Of a stretch of DNA of 21,491 nucleotides, positions 7,781-15,962 are shown in pieces. The position numbers and the translations under genes are program-made. The stretch is taken from positions 1 through 21,491 of IMG/VR virus record IMGVR_UViG_3300032213_002816. One strand, 5' to 3'. Every line of letters starts with the position of its first letter. The first letter of the stretch is position 1. The notes beneath the pieces are model-generated. The model was not told the DNA's origin. It did not search any database and worked only from the letters and a program-made list of their open reading frames with translations. Source of the DNA: a virus.

Positions 7781-10700
7781 ATGCCATTAGGTTATGAAGA
7801 ATGTGACATTCATGTTTATCTAGATTATCCACAAGAAAGACAAAGTAGAAATGGTTCTTATGTATGGTGCACTGATGGAACTCAAGTTAATGCAGGCTCT
7901 TTAGTAGATTGTATTATTGATCCAGTTACATTAAGTGTCTTTGGTAAACCACTTCCAATGACTCCGGAATGGATGGCTAACGTTGTTGGTCCTTATTACA
8001 GATATCAAATTAATGACTTTGTATATACTCTTCCAGCATTAAGTACAGATTACAAAGAACAAAACTATAAAATTACTGGAAATAATTATTTAATTTGTGC
8101 TTCTGCAGACCCTTCTAAAACTTCTTCAAAAGTATATTTAGGCGTTGATGTAAAAAGAAATGAACCACTTTTCTTTTCTTTTTCTAAACTTGATAAAAAA
8201 TCATCAAGTAAAGACCCAATAGTAAAATTATTTTGGTCTAATCAAGATAACACTGATAAAGATGTTCAGCTACACTTTACTCAAGATGGTGGTTGTGATG
8301 TTTATCGTGGTTATAAGCCCTTATTTGGAACAATTACGACTTCAACTATATCAACTACTGTAACTGGCGTAAATACTAAGTTTATGACTCAGTTTGCTAA
8401 TGGTGATTTAATCTTTTCTGTTTATGGTCAACTTTTAGGTCAAGTTTCAACAAGAACTACAGATACTCAATTAACTTTAGTTGCTAATGCTACTAAAAAC
8501 TTTACTGGTTCATATAATAAAAAACAACCATTAAAAGTGCAGTCATATTCAAGAACTGAAAGCAATTATTCTGGTGGAAGACCAACTTTAGTAACTGCGA
8601 ACCCAAATGACCAATATAATGATGTTTATATAATTCCTTGTAGAGGTGATTCTTTATTAGTATTGACTAGTTTTGGATTAAACTTTTGCCATTCGTTTGC
8701 AGATTTAAATTCCACATTTATATTTCCTGATCCTCCAAGAAATATTAATAATTATATAGCTGCAGATGCTAACTATACTCGTGTTCCAATAATTACTCCA
8801 GAAGGTGAATTTGCTATTCAAATACCTGAAGGAAAAGTAGCGTGGCAATTAGCAAAACTATATTTTAAAGCTAACTGGAGTGTTGAATCTCAAGAAATAA
8901 CAACTGCAACAGTTCCACCTGTACTTCCATATTTTTTAGAAAATCAAACAATATCTTTTAATAATTGGGTTAATCCAACAACAGTAACAGGTACTGGAAC
9001 TTCATTTTTAACTGATTTACAAGATACTGATGTATTGTTTGCTCAATATGGTGGAGGATATTCTACTTATTTAATTGGCTCTATATCTAACATAGTAAAT
9101 GATACTGAATTAACATTAGAAGAACCTAATCAATACCAAGCAACTGGTTTGTCATTTACATATAACAGAAGACTTACTGGAACCATTAGTTTTGCAACTG
9201 GAGATAATATCATCAATGGTGTTGGAACTGCATTTTTAAGTGAATTAGAATTACTTGATAAAATTTATTTATCTGATGGTACTTATATTGGTCAAGTAGA
9301 TGCAAAATTGTCAAACTCACAATTTACAATTGCATCACCAACTACTATTGGAGCAGGTTCAGCTAGATTTTATACAAACTTTCCAGAGTATTACATCCAA
9401 ATTAAAAATGGCCAATATGAAGCTTTTGGTGATTTAGGTTTTGATAACATACCATATTCTGTAAATGCACCTACATTTGATATTAGAACTTCAGAATTAC
9501 AATCAACAGGGTTTGGTGGAGAAAATAAGAAATTTAAACTTTTTCTAGAACAAACTTCTGAAGATGAAAGTGTTAATTATGGATACATGATTTATTCTAT
9601 TGATTATATTTTGAATACATTTAATCAAACTACTCCAGATTCAACAATTGATATAGTATCTGCATTAGAGTCTTTAAATATATCAAGGTCAGAGAATGGT
9701 GAAATAAATCTTTCATTTGATGCAAGAACTAAACTTCTTGAAGATTTAGGCGTAGTAAAACCAGAGATTATATCTAATAGACCCGTTAAAGTAACTATGA
9801 AGCCTAGAAGACTTTTACTTACAGGTTTAGTGTCTAAAGGTGCTTCTGACCAACTAATTGGTACAGATACTTTATTTACTGAAGAACTTGCTGTTGACCA
9901 AGAAATATACTTAGAAAATGGTCTATTTGTTGGTAATGTTTATTCGATAGAGTCCGATACTGCTCTGACTCTTTATGGATATACTGCTGAAGAGTTTGCT
10001 GCAGAACCTTTTTCTCCATATAAAATATTTTCAGAATTTATAATTTTTGAAGGGTATACAGCTGCTCCAGATATTGATTATTTACAGTCTGGCCCTAATG
10101 CAACTACATATTCAGAGTATGCTAAACTTTCATTTTCTGCTATAGATAAAAAACAAAGATTAAACTTTGAATATTTTGACACTGCACCAAACTTTGATAG
10201 TTTTTCATTAGATGAAAGTGTTGCTGCAGCACTTACCATAAGCGGAGAAGCTCATAACAATATTAATAACATTGCATTAATAACATCTCCATCTATTCAA
10301 CAATATCAAGTTCCAATAAATAGAAATAATTCAAATGGTCAGTACAATTTTTCAATTAACTTTGGAGATACAGCTGGTGGTTTCATTGAAAAACTAAGAA
10401 GTGATTTTGCTCAAAACTTTGTATTTTTTGCTAAATCAGATTGGAAAAAGAAACAGAATTCTCAAAAAGGTTTTAATAATTTCACATTTTTTGAACTAAA
10501 AGATTATAATTATTTACCATCAGCTACTGATCCATCAATTAATAATGTTTCTTTATATTTAAATGAAACTTTAGCTCAAAATGATGGACTTATTCCGATT
10601 TATGCTTCATACAAAAGAACAATAAGAAACTTAAGAAAAACATATGAAACACCTGAAGCAAATAGAATCATAATTATTGGTTTGAATAAATCTGATGGTT

Positions 10701-11704
10701 CTAGAATTCAAGTAGTATTAAATGATGAAGCATCTCAAAATGCATTAAAATTACCTATTAACAGACCAAATAACTGGTTAGGTGATGTTTATCCATTCGT
10801 CATGATTAATGATAAGTTCAACACAAAATCTGATGCTGAGCAAGCTGCTAATCAATTTTTTGATAAAATCACAACGGGTAGAGAAATTATTGAATTTGAA
10901 TCAGATTTATTGACTTTTTACGATAATTACACAAAATATGTACCAAGTTCAGGACCAACACCTTTATCTGGACAAATTCAATTTAATGAAATTGAAACAA
11001 CAGTATATGGTGATTCAACTGCATTTACTACTGAGTTAGAAATAGGTGATGTTTTATATGACAATACTGGAAGAGTGATTGGATTAGTTTATTCTATAAC
11101 TGATGATTTTGAATTAGAATTAAATGCTAACGCAACATATACTCAAGCATCTTTTATTCCTTTTAACAATTACACTCAAGTTTTAAATGAATATAATTAT
11201 ATTGATATTGGAGATATCATAACGATTTATGATCAAGATAATGTTGCATCAACATGGCAAATATTAGAGTGGAGTTGTGATTTCATAAGAGAATATATTA
11301 CTCCATCTTATGCTACACCTACAGTAAGATTTGCAAAATATAGAGCTAAAAAAGTATTGCTACCTGTTGAAGAAGAATTTTATATTAATCCAACATTTGT
11401 TGAACCTGCACCAAATCAAAAAATAATAGAATCATTTCAAGAATTAGAACTAAGAGTTTATGCAATAAACATAAATACACCAACAGCAATTGCAACTCTT
11501 ACTAATGAACCAGCAGGAATGGTAATAACTGGTCCATTTAGTGATTCAATAGGAAATTATTATGGAATAACTTGGACACCTGATGCTTTAGATGCTAATG
11601 CTATATATGGTCAAGAACCTTATCCTATTACATTTACTTTATCAGATGGTACTAATAGTAAATCTTATCAATTTAGCGTAAGAGTTTATCCGGATACATT
11701 ATAA
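7781..11704 (+). CDS. Tail tip / baseplate hub-like protein with five small beta-repeat insertions
   Basis: A 1307-residue protein with GGAG at 7768-7771 (9-nt spacing). It follows the tape measure, where hub or distal tail genes lie. The region around residues ~860-1240 resembles a hub fold, with YNFSINFGDTAGGFIEKL, a long middle domain, then YNYIDIGDIITIYDQD...WQILEWSCDF. Five copies of a ~60-residue beta unit are interspersed at about residues 183-245, 389-460, 465-530, 679-748 and 1062-1128. Each has the pattern V-x-G-x-x-T-x-F-x-x-x-L-x-x-x-D-x-I/L-Y...G-x-x-I-G-x-V-x-S-I-x-x-D-T-x-L-T-L. The C-terminal ~90 residues look like an Ig/He_PIG-type domain ending in LSDGTNSKSYQFSVRV. The likely role is cell-facing tail tip or central fibre. 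The hub assignment is moderate; the repeats are seen directly. Confidence 0.7.
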   Translation: MPLGYEECDIHVYLDYPQERQSRNGSYVWCTDGTQVNAGSLVDCIIDPVTLSVFGKPLPMTPEWMANVVGPYYRYQINDFVYTLPALSTDYKEQNYKITGNNYLICASADPSKTSSKVYLGVDVKRNEPLFFSFSKLDKKSSSKDPIVKLFWSNQDNTDKDVQLHFTQDGGCDVYRGYKPLFGTITTSTISTTVTGVNTKFMTQFANGDLIFSVYGQLLGQVSTRTTDTQLTLVANATKNFTGSYNKKQPLKVQSYSRTESNYSGGRPTLVTANPNDQYNDVYIIPCRGDSLLVLTSFGLNFCHSFADLNSTFIFPDPPRNINNYIAADANYTRVPIITPEGEFAIQIPEGKVAWQLAKLYFKANWSVESQEITTATVPPVLPYFLENQTISFNNWVNPTTVTGTGTSFLTDLQDTDVLFAQYGGGYSTYLIGSISNIVNDTELTLEEPNQYQATGLSFTYNRRLTGTISFATGDNIINGVGTAFLSELELLDKIYLSDGTYIGQVDAKLSNSQFTIASPTTIGAGSARFYTNFPEYYIQIKNGQYEAFGDLGFDNIPYSVNAPTFDIRTSELQSTGFGGENKKFKLFLEQTSEDESVNYGYMIYSIDYILNTFNQTTPDSTIDIVSALESLNISRSENGEINLSFDARTKLLEDLGVVKPEIISNRPVKVTMKPRRLLLTGLVSKGASDQLIGTDTLFTEELAVDQEIYLENGLFVGNVYSIESDTALTLYGYTAEEFAAEPFSPYKIFSEFIIFEGYTAAPDIDYLQSGPNATTYSEYAKLSFSAIDKKQRLNFEYFDTAPNFDSFSLDESVAAALTISGEAHNNINNIALITSPSIQQYQVPINRNNSNGQYNFSINFGDTAGGFIEKLRSDFAQNFVFFAKSDWKKKQNSQKGFNNFTFFELKDYNYLPSATDPSINNVSLYLNETLAQNDGLIPIYASYKRTIRNLRKTYETPEANRIIIIGLNKSDGSRIQVVLNDEASQNALKLPINRPNNWLGDVYPFVMINDKFNTKSDAEQAANQFFDKITTGREIIEFESDLLTFYDNYTKYVPSSGPTPLSGQIQFNEIETTVYGDSTAFTTELEIGDVLYDNTGRVIGLVYSITDDFELELNANATYTQASFIPFNNYTQVLNEYNYIDIGDIITIYDQDNVASTWQILEWSCDFIREYITPSYATPTVRFAKYRAKKVLLPVEEEFYINPTFVEPAPNQKIIESFQELELRVYAININTPTAIATLTNEPAGMVITGPFSDSIGNYYGITWTPDALDANAIYGQEPYPITFTLSDGTNSKSYQFSVRVYPDTL

Positions 11705-14691
11705 TGCCTAGCCCACCATCATTTACTGGAACATACTACGATGATATTACTACTGCAAGATTATCAAATCTTACATTTCTAGGCATATTTGATATTAAAA
11801 TTCTTGCAGTAGACCCATCATTTGCTAGACCTCCAGAATTTTATGAATATGAAAGATATGTAGATAGAGTGTTTATTGGAAATCATTTTGGTTTCCAATA
11901 TCATTTTACTTTTGGTTTGATTCTTAAAGGTTCTGCTGATGTACCTAATTTTGGATTATGGAGATGGACTTTCGTATGTGATGTAGATATTGTTTTTCCA
12001 GATGGATATGTTAAATCAGAAAGAGTTATCTTAGGTTCTGAATTAGTTGACCCATTAGTATATAACTATAAAGAAGTTTCTTTTCCAGTTACATTTACTA
12101 TCACAAGATTTAATTTACCATCATCACCATATGTAAATTTATTTGAAGATACATTTTATGGTATGCATCCTCCATTTACTACTTTAGATTTGTATGAAAA
12201 AATTGCTAGTGGCAATGAATTTCTTTTAAGAGTTGAAGTATTTGGTTTAACTGGAGGTATTGTTCAAGAAGCTGACCATAATTTAACATCAGATGCATAC
12301 ACTGACTACGAATATACCATAAATACCAAGTTACACTCTAAAGGTTCTACTGCAGGTGTTCAAGGATTGCAATTAACTAATTTAAATATTAATGGACTTC
12401 CTATTACAGACTATACATATTTACACGTCGTAGATTCTAATAATTATTTTTATCAAACATCTTCAGTTGATGCGAAGGTTCAAGGGACTGATGATATTTT
12501 TGGTGGTTCAGTTTACAACTTTATAGAAGCAAATACTCTTGTTACAATGGAAAGAAATATCAAAAACAAGGGCATTATTCATTCTTGGCAAAGTTCTTAT
12601 CCTGATGATTTAGATGTAACTATTTCTAAATTTGATACTACTGGAAGAACTATAACTGTTCCTGGTGGAGAGTTCACAGAAGAAGAACTTTGGCAAAAAT
12701 ATAGTTTTGATTCAAATATTGAAATAGCAGGTACACCTAATAATCAAAGTTTAGCATTTAATAATTTACCAACAGGATATATTCAAAATACAATATCTTC
12801 TGCATCTTTAATTGCTAATGGTGATTTTGCTGGAGCTACTAGATTACCCTTTAGAGCTTGGTGGAAACCTGGTGCAGATATATATCATTCAAAAAATACC
12901 ATTCTTGCTGGTTCTGGTAATTCTCGTACTTATAACTCACCTAATAGAAATAATTTCTCTGGATATCGTTATTTAGATGTTACAGGTGGAAGTGCAACAA
13001 CATCTCCAGAAGCAGGAAAATTATTAATTACTTCTGATGGCTCCAATGTAATAATTGAAAAAGATTTAGTTTGGAATACTGGTTCTCAAACTAAAAGAAT
13101 AGATTTGTGTTTTGGTGGTTTAGCTCATACTAACTTCCCAGATTTACAAGGACAAGATAATCCATATCCTAGATATAATGCTAGTTATCCTCCAGCAGCT
13201 TCAGGTGCTCGTATAGTTAATCAAGATATGTACGGTATTGGACAAGTAGGGTCTTTAATTGCTACTGGAAACGTTAATATTTCGCAGTTTAAATTGACTA
13301 GAGAGGATAACACTGCTAAAGCATCTTTTGTAGCTCCATTTGCTGGTAATCAAGCAAATGCTGGTTCAACTAATAATGGTTTTGTTAAAGTACAAACCGA
13401 TTCAATTAATAGACAATATTTTGGAAGACGATTTTGGGAACAAGATATGTCTGGTAAAAATGAAGAAGAGTATGACTTGTTACAAGAATTAACTCTTGAT
13501 GGAATTGCAGTAGCAACAACTGTTAAATTATCTGTTCAAGACTTATGCGACAATATAAACAATAGAGTTGGTTATCAAGGTGGAAAAATACATACTGGAT
13601 GGACTGCTTCTGGTTCTTATAATCCAAGTTCTAGTCCAGGTTATTTAACTTATTGTTTTGACAAAGATAATGCATATGCTTCTTGGTTAAATGGTTTTGG
13701 AGTGCAGAATGCTTCTGGAGCACAAAACTTCAGTATCTTAAGGGATTTAAGCCAAGAATCAGGTGATAAAGATGTCTATACTCAAATGATATTCGACCGT
13801 ATCAACTGTAATTATCCACCAGATTATTTTGACCCATTTCAATTAGAAGCTCCAGGTGAAACACAACTTCTTCTTTATAGTTTTAGTTGTTTAAGGTCAG
13901 TTGCTCATGGATTAGTGCAAGAGCAACAACTTGGAGAAACAGTTAACTTAGAAGATACAAGTGGAAATATATTTGGTCAAGGTATTACTGATGTAGTTGG
14001 AAGTTATCAAACTGGATTACCTGGTGGATTACCTGAAAATGCAGCTAGGATTGGTTATTCAACTGGAACTATTCCAATAACTAAACTCTTTACTGCTAAG
14101 AGGTTTAGAGGTGCTTTTTATGTAATTCCAGTACCAGTTGGAGTTAACATACTTTCTGCTGATATTAGTGGCTTTTATCAGGGTTGTATTGGCACTATTA
14201 ATATGACTGATGTTGATTTAATATTCTCTTCAACTCCAGACTTTTCCACTTTTGATACATTGTCTACTAACATTACTGGTATGTCTAATGTTGCTATAGC
14301 TTGGTTACGTCCAACAAATAGTAATCAAATGATATTAGCAACTCAAAGGGAATCTGATTCTGCGATAATAAGATATGTATTGGATGACTTTGTAAATGGA
14401 GTTGCAAGTATGGGTACAGTTATAGGAAATGGTTCAACGCCAGCAATAGCTATTAATGGAAATGGTACTCAAATAATATTTTGGAGAACATCTTCTTCTA
14501 ATGTTGCAAGGATTATTATTGATAGTGCTGGAAATATTACCACTGCAGCTTCAAACGTAGTAACTGGTAATGTTAGTGATTCAGGTTTAGGATGCTACTG
14601 GCTTGATGACGAGGTTTTCTTAGTTTACAACCATACAGTTAATGGACTTACAGTGGTCAAGTCAGATGATTATGGACAAACTTTTAGCTAA
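11704..14691 (+). CDS. Large distal tail / fibre protein with C-terminal propeller-like region
   Basis: This 995-residue protein starts at an ATG overlapping the upstream stop (taATG). No family is recognised for the first ~750 residues, which are Tyr/Phe/Asn/Gly-rich and beta-predicted, typical of tail-tip and fibre proteins. The last ~200 residues have the rhythm of a beta-propeller (repeats such as NVAIAWLRPTNSNQMILATQRE, then TPAIAINGNGTQIIFWRTSS, then CYWLDDEVFLVYN). The protein ends three residues after an Asp-box-like motif (S-D-D-Y-G-Q-T-F), the BNR signature of sialidase-type propellers. It is the last tail gene before the lysin, a usual place for the receptor-binding or host-contact protein. 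No catalytic sialidase Arg triad or Tyr/Glu pair was identified, so enzymatic activity is not claimed. Confidence 0.6.
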   Translation: MPSPPSFTGTYYDDITTARLSNLTFLGIFDIKILAVDPSFARPPEFYEYERYVDRVFIGNHFGFQYHFTFGLILKGSADVPNFGLWRWTFVCDVDIVFPDGYVKSERVILGSELVDPLVYNYKEVSFPVTFTITRFNLPSSPYVNLFEDTFYGMHPPFTTLDLYEKIASGNEFLLRVEVFGLTGGIVQEADHNLTSDAYTDYEYTINTKLHSKGSTAGVQGLQLTNLNINGLPITDYTYLHVVDSNNYFYQTSSVDAKVQGTDDIFGGSVYNFIEANTLVTMERNIKNKGIIHSWQSSYPDDLDVTISKFDTTGRTITVPGGEFTEEELWQKYSFDSNIEIAGTPNNQSLAFNNLPTGYIQNTISSASLIANGDFAGATRLPFRAWWKPGADIYHSKNTILAGSGNSRTYNSPNRNNFSGYRYLDVTGGSATTSPEAGKLLITSDGSNVIIEKDLVWNTGSQTKRIDLCFGGLAHTNFPDLQGQDNPYPRYNASYPPAASGARIVNQDMYGIGQVGSLIATGNVNISQFKLTREDNTAKASFVAPFAGNQANAGSTNNGFVKVQTDSINRQYFGRRFWEQDMSGKNEEEYDLLQELTLDGIAVATTVKLSVQDLCDNINNRVGYQGGKIHTGWTASGSYNPSSSPGYLTYCFDKDNAYASWLNGFGVQNASGAQNFSILRDLSQESGDKDVYTQMIFDRINCNYPPDYFDPFQLEAPGETQLLLYSFSCLRSVAHGLVQEQQLGETVNLEDTSGNIFGQGITDVVGSYQTGLPGGLPENAARIGYSTGTIPITKLFTAKRFRGAFYVIPVPVGVNILSADISGFYQGCIGTINMTDVDLIFSSTPDFSTFDTLSTNITGMSNVAIAWLRPTNSNQMILATQRESDSAIIRYVLDDFVNGVASMGTVIGNGSTPAIAINGNGTQIIFWRTSSSNVARIIIDSAGNITTAASNVVTGNVSDSGLGCYWLDDEVFLVYNHTVNGLTVVKSDDYGQTFS

Positions 14692-14716
14692 CGAATAAAA
14701 ACTCTAGCTTAAAAAA

Positions 14717-14742
14717 ATAGGCCTTAATTTCTTAAAGCCTAT
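14717..14742. terminator. Hairpin between tail and lysin genes
   Basis: An inverted repeat with arms 14717-14722 and 14737-14742 (6 bp) continues after one mismatch as 4 more A-T pairs around a TTTC loop. On the + strand no T-run follows; on the - strand seven Ts follow. It may stop leftward transcripts, act as a weak attenuator, or be an RNA processing site between the tail operon and the lysin. The structure is real; the role is uncertain. Confidence 0.4.
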
Positions 14743-14757
14743 GAGTTGGAGTGTTCA

Positions 14758-15330
14758 ATGATTATAACAGCTTTATACTATACTATTCCAAACCAGGTGT
14801 CAAGTAAAATGCAAAAAGAAATAGCTTTATTAGCAGCAGATGATGCAGTGTTAAACATTGGAGTAACTGAATCAAGTATAGACAATTTCGGTCCTGCCAT
14901 TAAAAAATACTTAGCATCAGTAAACCTCGAAGAAGGATTTGCGTGGTGCTGCGGTTTTGTAAAGTATAGATTTATCAATGCAGCTGAAAAACTAGACTTA
15001 ACCCTATCTAAGGAATTTCTTAAGCTTGACGGCTGGTCCCCATCCTGGAAAAAATATGCTGAAAAACACAATGTTTGGACATCTTTAGAGGAAGCTAAAG
15101 CCAATCCATCAATTGTCAAAAAAGGACACGTTATTCTCTTTTATTCTGCTGAAAAGAAACGTATTTATCATGCTGGAATTGTCATCTCTTCAAATGAAAG
15201 TGGAGTTGTTACCTGCGAGGGTAACACAGGACCTGGTCCTGGAGTAACAGCTAATGGTGATGGAGTATATTTAAAAAGAAGAAGTTGGACTTCTATTGGA
15301 ACACTTGGAGGTTTTTTAAGAACATATTGA
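14758..15330 (+). CDS. CHAP/NlpC-P60-like peptidoglycan hydrolase (endolysin candidate)
   Basis: This 190-residue protein probably cuts peptidoglycan as a cysteine peptidase or amidase. The motif FAWCCGFVKY places the candidate nucleophile at Cys64 or Cys65. An Asp-Gly-W-x-x-x-W...A segment follows, then GHVILFY and HAGIVIS give the candidate catalytic His138, with TCEGNTGPG (Glu154, Asn156) as the usual third position and turn. This Cys...His...E-G-N pattern is typical of CHAP-like phage lysins. The start is placed at ATG 14758 because GGAG at 14748-14751 lies 6 nt upstream; a TTG four codons earlier (14746) would bury that site. There is no signal peptide or transmembrane segment and no separate wall-binding domain. 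No holin gene lies beside it in the window. It could instead be a virion-associated hydrolase. Confidence 0.8.
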   Translation: MIITALYYTIPNQVSSKMQKEIALLAADDAVLNIGVTESSIDNFGPAIKKYLASVNLEEGFAWCCGFVKYRFINAAEKLDLTLSKEFLKLDGWSPSWKKYAEKHNVWTSLEEAKANPSIVKKGHVILFYSAEKKRIYHAGIVISSNESGVVTCEGNTGPGPGVTANGDGVYLKRRSWTSIGTLGGFLRTY

Positions 15331-15369
15331 CTATTTTAAACTGCACAACAAAACAAGAGCTAATTGAAA

Positions 15370-15400
15370 AAACCAGGTCGTAAGACCTGGTTTCTTTTTT
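15370..15400. terminator. Strong bidirectional rho-independent terminator
   Basis: A perfect 10-bp stem (15370-15379 with 15384-15393) has a GTAA loop. It is followed by CTTTTTT on the + strand, and the reverse strand also ends in a T-run. It closes the lysin/tail transcript and would also stop leftward transcription from the small ORF at 15411-15620. Confidence 0.9.
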
Positions 15401-15410
15401 CAGTGAGTTT

Positions 15411-15620
15411 TTATGAGATATGAACCTGAACGAACTCTTGTATTTTATCATCATTTTTTACTAATGCAAGAGAGTGCTTTAAATAAATACGGTCAAGTAA
15501 ATCACAACACTTTTCAATCTTCTTTTTTATTTCAATGTCCCAAAGACGTTGTTCTTCATCCCATTTAGAATCAAACTCATCTAACCAACATTTGTCATCT
15601 TTTTCAATTTCAGTGTTCAA
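15411..15620 (-). CDS. Small charged helical protein, unknown function (TTG start)
   Basis: This is a 69-residue leftward ORF rich in Asp, Glu and Lys with Trp and Cys (segments such as CWLDEFDSKWDEEQRLW and IEKCCDLLDRIYLKH), predicted to be mostly helical. It contains no internal Met. The only start seen is TTG at 15618-15620, with a weak AGAAG about 9 nt upstream. Support for a real gene is its protein-like composition and the bidirectional terminator right after its stop. Against it are the non-ATG start, no obvious promoter and a competing 51-codon ORF on the + strand (15413-15568). No family is recognised. If real, it is a single-gene accessory insertion (moron-like) between the lysin and the iteron region. 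Confidence 0.42.
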   Translation of the reverse strand: MNTEIEKDDKCWLDEFDSKWDEEQRLWDIEIKKKIEKCCDLLDRIYLKHSLALVKNDDKIQEFVQVHIS

Positions 15621-15792
15621 ATCATTTCTTCTTTCAGTTTAACTACCAACAGATTCATCATACCATACCCAATTCTCTAGAGGGTGGAATTCCTATTCAA
15701 ATGAGGGCAAAGCCCTCTTCTTTTGTTTCAATTTGTTTTAAGGTGCTTAAAGAATGCTTAAACAAGAGAATGAATATTTAGCCTAAGAAACG
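15621..15792. other. Intergenic region before the iteron array
   Basis: About 170 bases with no convincing gene. It contains the rightward terminator at 15703-15730, two isolated TTCAAAT motifs related to the iteron core (starting at 15616 and 15694), and a short direct repeat GCTTAAA (twice, 10 bp apart, near 15745-15761). A 10-codon ATG ORF at 15753 is too short to call. Confidence 0.5.
15703..15730 (+). terminator. Rho-independent terminator, rightward
   Basis: A perfect 6-bp GC-rich stem (15703-15708 with 15712-15717) with an AAA loop is followed by a pyrimidine-rich tract (TTCTTTTGTTTC). It may be a second barrier that isolates the downstream iteron/promoter region from read-through of the tail/lysin operon, or it may end a short rightward transcript from the 15400-15700 interval. 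Confidence 0.65.
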
Positions 15793-15960
15793 TTCAAATA
15801 GACAAAAGTTATTTGAAAAAATATTGTCACTTATTTGAATGTTTATTCGTACTTATTTGAAAGAATATTACCACTTATTTGAAAAGTATTATTCAAATAA
15901 AAAGGGATATTTGTTTGACACGCAGAAGAGTATGATATAGTTATTTGAAAGGATATTATG
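15793..15960 (+). repeat. 22-bp iteron array, bounded by inverted copies
   Basis: The core TTATTTGAA starts at 15809, 15831, 15853 and 15875, exactly 22 bp apart. A fifth copy at 15941 is 66 bp (3 x 22) further on. The surrounding bases agree too: each unit reads roughly A-C/G-TTATTTGAA, a short variable stretch, then an A/T-rich ATATT-like end. Inverted copies (TTCAAATA at 15793-15800; TTCAAATAA at 15892-15900) flank the four-unit block, forming inverted repeats with spacers of 9 and 8 nt. The fifth unit contains the ribosome binding site of the next gene. Two helical turns per unit suggest a protein filament binding one DNA face: replication origin, centromere or operator. Confidence 0.88.
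15915..15941 (+). promoter_or_regulatory. Putative sigma70-type promoter for the AT-hook gene
   Basis: A perfect -35 hexamer TTGACA lies at 15915-15920, between the fourth and fifth iterons. The -10 is weaker: TATAGT at 15936-15941 (15-nt spacer) or TAGTTA at 15938-15943 (17-nt spacer). Transcripts would begin near 15950, just at the ribosome binding site. Iteron units on both sides, and one overlapping the -10 region, suggest control by whatever binds them. Confidence 0.5.
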
Positions 15961-15962
15961 AA

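Noticed and set aside
14746-14757. TTG start four codons upstream in the lysin
   Set aside because: The GGAG ribosome binding site lies within these codons and is correctly spaced for ATG 14758.
14778-15119. 113-residue leftward ORF in the lysin gene
   Set aside because: Antisense to the catalytic region of a recognised enzyme; no start signals.
15413-15568. 51-codon rightward ORF opposite the small leftward gene
   Set aside because: It starts just after a strong terminator with no good ribosome binding site or promoter, and its sequence looks like antisense translation. Kept only as an alternative.
15793-15960. CRISPR array
   Set aside because: The 22-bp periodicity comes from directly abutting units. 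There are no unique spacers of 25-40 bp, no longer repeat and no cas genes.
15945-15962. TTG start at 15945, or ATG at 15958, for the AT-hook gene
   Set aside because: The TTG precedes the AAAGGA site; the ATG at 15958 is in another frame that closes after about 18 codons. ATG 15963 fits better.
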